From: a virus
DNA: 64,000 bases
Strand: one strand, 5' to 3'
IMG/VR virus record: IMGVR_UViG_3300049043_000070
Span: 1 to 64,000 of that record
The notes under the pieces are model-generated. The model searched no databases and was not told where the DNA came from. It saw nothing but the letters and a program-made list of their open reading frames with translations. The position numbers and the translations under genes are program-made. Position 1 is the stretch's first letter. The number at the start of each line of letters is the position of its first letter. Shown here piece after piece: positions 54,882-64,000 of the stretch.

Positions 54882-56675
54882 TGCCATACACTCAACTTGC
54901 TAATCTAGATTTCACGGAAATTAAAACTGCTCTGAAGGATTATCTCAGGGGGCAGTCCGAATTCACTGATTATGATTTTGAGGGTTCGGCATTATCCAAC
55001 TTACTTGATGTGCTTGCCTATAATACCTACTACACGGCGTTTAATACCAACATGGTAGTCAATGAACTATTCATTGATTCTGCCACCTTGAGAGACAACG
55101 TAGTGGCGATTGCGAAGCAATTAGGTACAGACCAAAGAGTGCGACCTCACCGACAGCTTATATCTCATTTACTGTTACATATACCAATTCAACAACTGAT
55201 ACACAGTTAATTCTTAAGAAAGGAACTGGATTTGTTGCTTCTTATGATAATGTTCTTTATCAGTATGTTGTATTAGATGATGCGAAGGCACAAGTTTCAA
55301 ATGGTGTTGCTACTTTCTTGAACGTTCCCATTAAAGAAGGAACACAACTAGTTAACACATTTACTGTCAACACAGCAGTAGCATCACAAAAATTCATTCT
55401 TGATAACTCAAATATTGACACGAACACCATCCGAGTAAAAGTATTTCCTGCCGGTGGATCTTTCTCCGAACCTTATTTGGTATCAGATAATATTCTTGGT
55501 GTTGATGGAAATTCAAAAATATTTTTCTGAATGAAATTGAAGATGAACGATACGAGATTATCTTTGGTGATGGAGTGTTGGGAAAAAAATTAGAAAACAA
55601 TGCAGTTGTTGAAGCTTCTTATCTTGTTACATCTGGACCAGCATCAAATGGTGTAAGAACATTTGTATTTTCTGGTGTATTAGAAAATCAGGATGGAGCA
55701 ACTCCTGGTGGATTTACTGTTACAATCAATTCTACGGTTGCTGCAGCAGGCGGTGAAGAGATTGAAACCACGAAGAAGATCAAATACAATGCGCCGAAGT
55801 CATATGGCACACAGGACCGTGCTGTGACCTCTCAGGACTATACTGCGATCGTTCGTAACATCTATCCTGCCACAAGCGACATTATCATCTTTGGAGGCGA
55901 AGATCAGGTTCCTCCGCAATATGGTAAGGTGTTTATTGTACTCAAACCAACAGATGCAGCATATCTCACCTCCATCACGAAGCAAGAAATTGTATCACAG
56001 TTGAAAAGATATGTTGTTGCCTCTGTTGAACCAGTCTTGGTTGATCCATCAATTCTTTATGTTGAGCTTGATAGTAAGATTTACTACAACAGTCAAATCA
56101 CAGATCAGACACCAGCACAGATCAGAGACAAAGTAATTACATCGTTACAGAGTTACATTGAAACATCAGATACTGAAAAGTTTAATGGTAAGTTTCGGCA
56201 CAGTAAAGCAGTTGGTGTGATTGATGATGCTGATAAAAGCATCAATTCTAATTTAACTTCTGTAATTATGAGAAAGGATTTCTATCCTCAACTCAATTCA
56301 ACGTTCTATTACGAAGTGTGTTTCCAGAATTCTTTTGACGAAGACTGCGATAATCCAGTCCTGTCGTCAACTGGTTTTAGAGTGACCGAATACCCAAATT
56401 TTGATGTTTATGTTGAAGATAGGGGTGGTAAAATTATCCTATATAGACTAGACGCTATAACTGGTGAAAAGATTGTCCTGGATAGGGAAGTTGGTGATAT
56501 TGATTATGTGAAAGGTGAGTTAAAAATGTATGATTTAACTATCATCAAAGGAAGCTTCTTTGATAACAGAATTTCACTCAGAGTTAAACCTCTATCTAAT
56601 GATATCAAAGCGATAAGAGAGGTTTATCTAGATGTTGATATAGCAAATTCCACCTTCATTGCGTACAAAGAGTAA
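54881..56675 (+). CDS. 6: Baseplate wedge subunit gp6 (two frame breaks)
   Basis: About 598 residues joined over breaks near 55140 and 55525. It begins like gp6/gpJ wedge proteins (FEGSALSNLLDVLAYNTYYT, then FNTNMVVNELFIDSATLRDN). The core has a beta-rich middle and APKSYGTQDRAVTSQDYTAI, and the C-terminus has SNLTSVIMRKDFYPQLNSTF. gp6 forms the ring that holds wedges together. It follows gp25 directly, as in T4. Confidence 0.82.
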
Positions 56676-56679
56676 GTAG

Positions 56680-59600
56680 ATGGCAGTCAAGACCAAAAGA
56701 ATTTCTACTCTTATTGAGTCACAACTTCCAGAGTTCATTTCAACAGAATATGAACTTTTTGGTAAGTTTGTTGAAAAGTATTATGAATCTCTAGAAGTTC
56801 AGGGTGGAGCACTTGATATCGTTAGTAATGTCCAAAAATACTTGGACATTGATTTTTATGAGAAGAATTTACTGAAGCAAAATGATATTTTAGCTTCAAG
56901 TATTTCTTCCACAGATACATCAATTTATCTGATTGATGCCAGTTCTTTTCCAGAGAAGAATGGATATGTAAGAATTGGCAGCGAGATTATCTTCTATGCT
57001 ACAAGAACAAACAATCAACTTCAAGGATGTTCCAGAGGTGTTAGTGGCAATACAACACTTGGAGATCTTTATGATCATTCAGATTTTCAAAGCACCGAAG
57101 CAGCATCTCATATTTCTGGTGAAATTGTTTATAATATCAGCAATCTTTTCCTGTATGCTTTTGTTAAAAACTTTGAATCGCAGTATCTAGGTTCTTTTCC
57201 GGAGAAGTATCTTAGGGGGAAGTTGATAAGAGAACTTTAATCAAAAATATTCAGAAGTTCTATAAAGCAAAGGGAACTGATAGTTCAATCAAGTTTATCT
57301 TTAATACGATCGTATCAAGAGATACTAATAACAAACCAGATGTATACAAACCAAGAGACTTTACTTACAAAGCATCTGAAGCAGATTGGATTAACATTTA
57401 TGCGCTAAAAGTAAAAGTTGTTTCTGGAAATCCAAAAACTCTCATTGGAAAGCAGATTGTACAACTTCCAACTGACGAATATGGTTATGCCTCTGCTGTA
57501 GTTGATAATGTTTTTGCCGATGGTACTTTTGATGATGAGCAAATTTGGAATATTGTTCTTGCTCCTGAAACTGTAAATGGTTCCTTCTCTGTTTCTACAA
57601 AAACCCGTTTAGAAAAAGATCTATTATCATCCAGTGGTTTAGGCAAAAGAATTGATGTATTTTCAACGATTGGATGGGATCTAACCGGCGAAGTATTAAT
57701 CAATGACGAGAAAATTTCGTTTGATGATAAAAATATCACACAATTCATCATTAGAGCAAGAGGACAAAATCCTGTATTACATCTAGCTGGTTCAACCGTT
57801 TATAAACCAGTTATCATAGAAGGTTCTGGTGTATCTTTATTAACGCTTGGTGTTGCTTATAACTTATCTCCGCAAGATGCTCATCCGTATGCTTCTGTTG
57901 GGGATCAGATACAGATTTCAGAACCAGGATTTCAAACTTCTGATCCAAAAATTGTAATCACCGGAACAAACCAGACAAGATGGATTGTTGGTGACGGAAA
58001 TCCAGTATTTACACCAACAAACACTTCAGTGTCTACTTCTCTAAATGAAGTATCTACTAATGTTTCTGCTATTTTTGAGGACGACCAATACTATTATATC
58101 ACGAGCTCCAGTTATCCATCATACAAAATTTTAGATGGTTCTACTGTAACTCGAAGAAGTAAAGGATCAAAAAATACTTCGTATTATAAGAAAAGAAGCA
58201 ACAAAGACGACAGAGGTTTACAAAACACCAAAGAGATGTTGGTATTCTATTAAATGGTGTCCCAATCTATGGATTTCGTGATGAAGAAAGTATTCGTTTT
58301 GGATTGCTTGAGAGCATTGCTGTAGATAGTCAAGGAACTGGTTATGTAAATCCTCCATTTGTTCTTTTAGATGATGTTCCAAATCAAGCAAGAGCAATCT
58401 TATCTGGGCAAGTAGTTGAAAGAATTATTGTTGATACAACTACAGTGTTTCCGAGAACTCCATGAAGTTACAATTACTTCAGGACGAGGAGCTGTTGTTC
58501 GTGCTGTAGTTACCAGAGGAAAAGTAACCAGTTTAATCATTGATAATCCAGGTGAATACTATTCATCCCCACCAATTGTCAGAATTAGAGATAACGCTGG
58601 AAGAGGAAGATTTGCTGATTATACCGCTATAGTAGATACGGATGGCAAGATAACAGGATTTGTGAAAAATGATGAAGGCAATTTTTACAATCAAGATACA
58701 GTAATTGTAGACATTATTCCAATTGGTCAAGGTGCGATTGGTGTTCCTTATCTAAAAGAGTGGAACAAGAATAGATTTAAAAAACTCTCAAACGTGCTAG
58801 ACACTGAATATGGTTACCTATTTGAAAACTATAATCAAGTATTAAAGTATGGATATGGTCATGTTGGTAATCCAAAAGCACTGAGAGTACTTCTTAATGA
58901 TAATTTAAATGGAGCTGGTACTGAACCAACAACAAAAGTACATTCTCCAATTATTGGATTTGCTCATGATGGAAATCCAATCTATGGTCCATTTGGCTAT
59001 CAGGATCCTTTAAATCCACAGTCATCTATTATTAGAATGACAACGAGTTATTCATTGAATAACAATAGACCAAAAGGACCATCAACTGTAACCTATCCAC
59101 TGGGAACTTTCACCAACGATTACCGATATGTTCATAAGAGTGGAACGCTTGATCAAAATAATGGAAGATTTTGTATAACTCCAGATTATCCAAATGGAAC
59201 ATACGCTTATTTCCTGACAATTGATGCCAATCAAGTACCACAGTTTCCATATTTTATTGGTGAGAATTTTTATTCATTGCCGGTTGATAGTAACTATAAC
59301 TCTGACATCAATCAGAATGATATTCCAAAGAAATCCAGAAGATTATTTTCTTCCGGAATGCCAAGAAATGGCGAAGGTGTAATTGCTCAGATTGCTGAGG
59401 TAAAGCCAGGAGTGGTTGATAGTGTTTCCATTGAAAATTCTTCTGATAACTTTTCTGTAAATTCAAAACTCTATTTTGATAATTCTAGAACAGAAGGTCA
59501 AGATGCCGAAGCAATCGTTTCTTCGGTAAATGGCAAAACAGTAAATTACCTACAGAGCAAAGAAACAAAGGTTGTACAACTAACTACAATTCAGAGTGCT

Positions 59601-62600
59601 TATTTGTTTGCTAATGATACATTAAGACAACCTGCTACCGGTTCTTATGGTGAAATTGTTGGTACTGTTTCCAATGACAATACTATTGTGTTAAAAAATG
59701 TTTCTGGTACTTTCAATACAACTGGAACATTTTCGGCAGACATTAAAACATTTTCAATCTTAATTGATCAGGATAGCAATTATACAAAAGGTGCGATTTT
59801 ATCTTTAACTGATGGTATTAATCCTCCAATTGCTACAGGTGAAGTTTTAGAAGGAACATCAAGACAGAATGTTGTAAAAATTAAAGTTTTAACTGGTACG
59901 TGGGCAGTTAATGACGATTATTTTATTCAATCAAACGATTTATTCAATACTTCTGGATCTAGAATTATTCGTCTTACATCGTTAAGCGATAATCTAGAAC
60001 CGTTTGTTGTAAATCAAAATGTTGCGTTGGTTGAAACTATTCAACCACATGGTTTAGGAATTGGTGATGAAGTTAGTATTGATATTCTTCCAAATGACGC
60101 AATAAAAACAAAAACCTATTACGTAAGAAAAAGACTTTATCAAAAAGTAAAGTTTTCATCTCCAGAGTACATATCAAATATCAATTACACTGGTGTAGGG
60201 AGATTTGAAATTCTAAATGGCGGAGCAGATTATACTCCAGGAACTTATAACAATATTTCACTCACTGGCGGATCTGGAACAGGAGCTACTGCTAGCATCA
60301 TTGTATCTGCTGCTGGAATTGTTTCCTCTGTTGTAATTCAGAATGGCGGATCTGGATACAAAAAAGCGGATTATCTAAGTGTAGATGATGAAGATCTAGT
60401 GAGGTCATTAGCATCTCTTGGAAATGCCAGATTAACAATTTATGTTGATCATGTCGGATTTGCTGCTGGATCTACGGCACTGTTTGTTGATAGTTCTATA
60501 GGTGCTTCTAACGGCAATCTACTTAAAATTGGCAACGAAATTGTACAGGTGTCATCAATTTCTGGCAACAGAATTAATGTAATTAGAGCAAGAGAAGGTA
60601 CACAAAATACAGACCATTATGATGGTCAAGAAGTTTCTCTATACAAACCAAGATACAACTTTGCCAACAATTATCAGATATCTTCTTCTAGTTTCTCTGG
60701 ATTTATTAAGTCATACGATCCAAATACACAAGAAGCTGATAATTGTTTTTTCTTATTCTACTGAAAAAGCAAATGCTGAAGATGTAAAGATTAGTACTAG
60801 TTTCTTTGATACCAGCACTCCCACTAAAATTGGTTTCTGTAGAAACTGCCGAAACTGTTGATTATAAATTTGAATTCTCTACAGATAACGTAAACTTTAC
60901 TCCAAATCCAAATATTGATATTCAGGAATACTATAGATACAAATTTGACACATCGCATTCTTCTTTAACTGGAACTTACTTTGATTTAAGTCCAAGTAAA
61001 AATTACAATATTGTAACAGAAGAAAAAACAACATCAACTATTTTACCTGGAAATTCTGGATCATTTACTGATGTTAAATTTGGATTTGGTCCAAGATTAT
61101 CTGTAAATACATACACGCAAAAACAACAAACACAGTTTGCTAATTTTTACTACTTTGATAAGAATGGCGTTGTAAATTCAGATGAAAAATATCTTAAAAT
61201 TATTTCCGATCCTTTACAAGGAACCAAAACGATTACTTATGTAACTTCAACTCGTTTTGTATATCAATTAAGTTCTGTTCCTTTGTGGGATGGATCTGGA
61301 TCTATAACTTATACAACAACTGGCCAATTTGCTATTGGTTCAATAAACTCGTTTGATGTCATAAATTCTGGTCTAAATTATAAGAAGTCACCAATTGTTG
61401 TTGGATGTGACCCATCTGCTCCTTTTAAGGCACAAGCAACTGTATTGTTTGATCAAATAACAAAAACAATAACAGATGTCAGAATAGATAACGAAGGATC
61501 AAATTATCACAACCCAAAGATTGTCATCACAAATGGAGATGGAATTAATGCTGAATTTAAAATTATTGTTAGGCAGGGAAGAATTTTTTCAATAACCGTA
61601 GAAAATCCGGGAAAAAACTATACGTTTGCTCCAGAAATTGAGATTGTTGAAGGAGATGTGGAAGCATACGTCAATAGCAATTCTATTGGTGTTCCTCAGA
61701 GTATTTCTATACTTAAGAACGGTGGATCATTCCATCTTGATAAAACAGTATCTTCTGACTTTACTTCAAAATATGTTTTTTCGCTTGTTAATTTTTCTGG
61801 TCAGTTTCAGAAAGGCGAGATTGTAATTCAAACAATTTCTGGTGTAGAAGTTGCTAGAGGCACAGTATCGGAATGGAGAGAAGGATCCAATCTACTGAAA
61901 GTAGAAAATATAACAGGAATTTTTAGAAAAGATTATACCGTAACATCAATTGATGGCAATTCAACTGGCACAATCAAATCCGTGTTTGTAACAGGATTAT
62001 TGCCAGATATTACAAGTTTTTATAATAACTTAGGATATTATAAATCTGATAAGGGAAAACTTGGTGTTTCTAATCAAAAGATTACAGATAGTAATTTCTA
62101 TCAGGATTATTCTTACGTTATCAAATCAAAAACTCCTATTGAACAGTGGAGAGAGTTGATTAAATCAACAACTCACCCAGCTGGATTTAAATTATTTGGT
62201 CAAGTTGATGTTGAAACAAATAGTTCAACATCAATGCCCCAACAAACGGCAAAGAATGGACATTTTTCAATTATTCAATTATGGGATCCAGAAAAAAATG
62301 TCGTCACGATTGAAAATACAAGAAGAATTGTAACACAAACTATACAAAAGTAGAGAACCAAAGAATACGTAGAGGTTTTGGTTCGGCATCTCCATCAGAG
62401 TTTAATTTTAGTGAATATCGTGCGTTTACTGTATCTCTTGCTCAACCATTTAATGGATATTATGATAGTGACGGTAGATTACAGGGAAGAACAGTATTCC
62501 AAATAAGAAATGATGCTGGAGTACCATTCACTCCGATCAGCGCCAAGAGTTTGATTATTACCTTAGATGGAATTCTCCAAGAACCAGAAGTAGCATATAC

Positions 62601-64000
62601 AGTACAAGGAGATACAATCGTATTTTCAAACCCACCACTTGGTCCAGGAACAGAAAGAACTGGTAATGATTTAAATGATCTTACTTCTTATAGAGGAGTG
62701 ACTTTCTATGGTAAATATTTTGCTTTTAAAAATAATCAATACAATACAAGATATCTAAGAAAAATTAGAAATATCTATCAAAGAAGTGGTAGGTGGTTAG
62801 ATGCTGCTAATCAGATCGAAAGAAATAGAACTTTCATTATTGAAGAGGCAATTGGATACGGAAAAGCAAAATACTCATCACTTGATTGGAGTTCTAAAAT
62901 TGATGATTATCAAGAAGACATTGGTTGTGTCTTAGATGCTTATCAGCATGACATAAGATTTGGTGGAAACATAAAAACCGTTGATTATGTTAATATTTTT
63001 AGAACCAATACTGAATATGATTATATCACTAAGAACAAGGCAAGCTCTTTAGATATCTTTAGATATGCTACTAATTTAGCAACTCTTGCGATAAGAAATT
63101 GGGATATCGTTGAAAGCAATGTTGTTTATAACTTAGGATCAGCAACAATTACAATTTCTGATACAAATAGAGTTGCCATTGGAATGTATGTCAGTTGTGG
63201 TAGGGCATTCCCAGCAAACACCAGAATAACCGCAATTACTAGCGCAACACAAATAACAGTATCAAATACCGCATTAGCATCTTCGGTATCTGATCAGATT
63301 ACATTCTATTTCAGTGGTATCAATAATGGAACGTTCTATGATGCTTCTAATTTAATTCAATCAAACAAAGCATATCTACAGGATGAAATTGGCGAATACA
63401 TTTATGATAATTATACTTTACCACCAACAGATAAGCAAAAGTGTAAAAGAGATCTCGGATATCTCATTGATGCTATCACTTATCACTTAAAGTTTGGTGG
63501 AAATAGAAAAGTTGTAGAATTTGCTAGATCTTATTATACAAATGCTGGATATCCATACGGAGAAGAATTAACTTACATTAACAGAACACCAGAAGAGACA
63601 GCAGCTGCTATTGATGCTTGGGAAAATCTTGGATCATTAATGATTGCTGCTATGAGAAATCAGTTAACTGCTGGTGCTTATACAACAATCTCTCCTGTAA
63701 TTGATAGCACCGTTCTCACCGATCCGATTTCTCCTATTTGTCAAGAGGTTGCTTCTAGTATCAATACAATGATTAACATTGTTAAAGAAATTATCGCAGA
63801 TGGCGCTGGAAGTGTAGAAATTACAGAAGTAAATCAAAACAAAACAGGATATTGGTCAAACACAGAAACATATTCAAACTACAATCTAATTGATGATCCA
63901 TTACTTCTTTCACAGGAATGTAATGATGTTTCCTCTTCACTCAATTCACTTTATCTGAATGTAAAAGATATTTTAGATAAAAAATCTGTAACAAGATCAC
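56680..64000 (+). CDS. Giant virion structural protein with YHYH-type domain (partial, about seven frame breaks)
   Basis: Starts at ATG 56680 (MAVKTKRISTLIESQLPEFI), 5 bases after gp6, in the position of the gp7 wedge gene. Coding continues past the right edge, so at least 2,440 codons. Breaks are near 57225, 58165, 58230, 58462, 60745, 60830 and 62353. A YHYH-like domain lies near 58.9-59.2 kb (HDGNPIYGPFGY, later YPNGTYAYFLT). Gly-rich GxGYxxxP repeats occur near 60.2-60.4 and 61.3-61.7 kb. Cys-Arg-Asp modules related to the giant fibre protein appear at about 62911 (DIGCVLDAYQHDIRFGGN) and 63441 (KCKRDLGYLIDAIT). Probably baseplate or tail-associated. Confidence 0.65.

Overview
The window is one strand-coherent piece of a T4-like myovirus genome, and every supported gene is on the + strand. 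The cargo points to a cyanophage, probably of marine Synechococcus. It has a CpeT-type phycobiliprotein lyase, a 2OG-Fe(II) oxygenase beside the tail-fibre genes, a run of phage tRNAs, T4-style late promoters (ATAAATA) and the baseplate order gp25-gp6-giant structural protein.

Layout. 1-5.6 kb: baseplate hub and spike (gp27-like hub, a long gp5-like protein carrying two Calx-beta-like segments, a beta-rich spike protein). 5.7-8.3 kb: small genes, eight tRNA genes, cpeT, and a structured non-coding segment between tRNA-Thr and a tRNA(CAU). 8.3-29 kb: tail-fibre block, made of one structural protein of about 4,270 codons with internal repeats, two collar-domain fibres, a glycine-rich adhesin, an oxygenase and a fibre-assembly chaperone-like protein. 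29-53.2 kb: early-type region of about 75 small genes. It includes a ParB-like protein, an SF2 helicase, a D12 adenine methylase, a putative restriction endonuclease/methyltransferase pair, an AbrB-like protein, an SPFH-like membrane protein, an ArdA-like antirestriction protein and a HicA-like protein. 53.3-64 kb: late genes again (PAAR-like candidate, gp25, gp6, then a giant YHYH-containing protein that runs off the window).

The most striking signal is regulatory. At least 19 places in the early region share a dyad with consensus TGTGCCAGTT-N4-AACTGGCACA. The right half lies 28-30 bases (mostly 29) upstream of a -10 hexamer, and the start codon usually follows 21-28 bases later after an A/C-rich leader without a Shine-Dalgarno sequence. 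In several cases a terminator hairpin sits inside the 29-base spacer. This looks like a phage regulon controlled by a dimeric factor. A second candidate system is the methylase, nuclease and methyltransferase cluster at 33.6-36.6 kb. A third is a cluster of cyanobacterial-type DnaA boxes beside 20-bp iterons and an AT-rich tract at 47.6-48.1 kb.

A caution applies throughout. About sixty reading-frame interruptions split otherwise continuous proteins, with coding potential resuming in another frame. They hit essential structural genes, so I read them as sequence or assembly indels rather than biology. Joined coordinates are given for such genes and the break is noted. Functional calls come from remembered family features; no database search was run.
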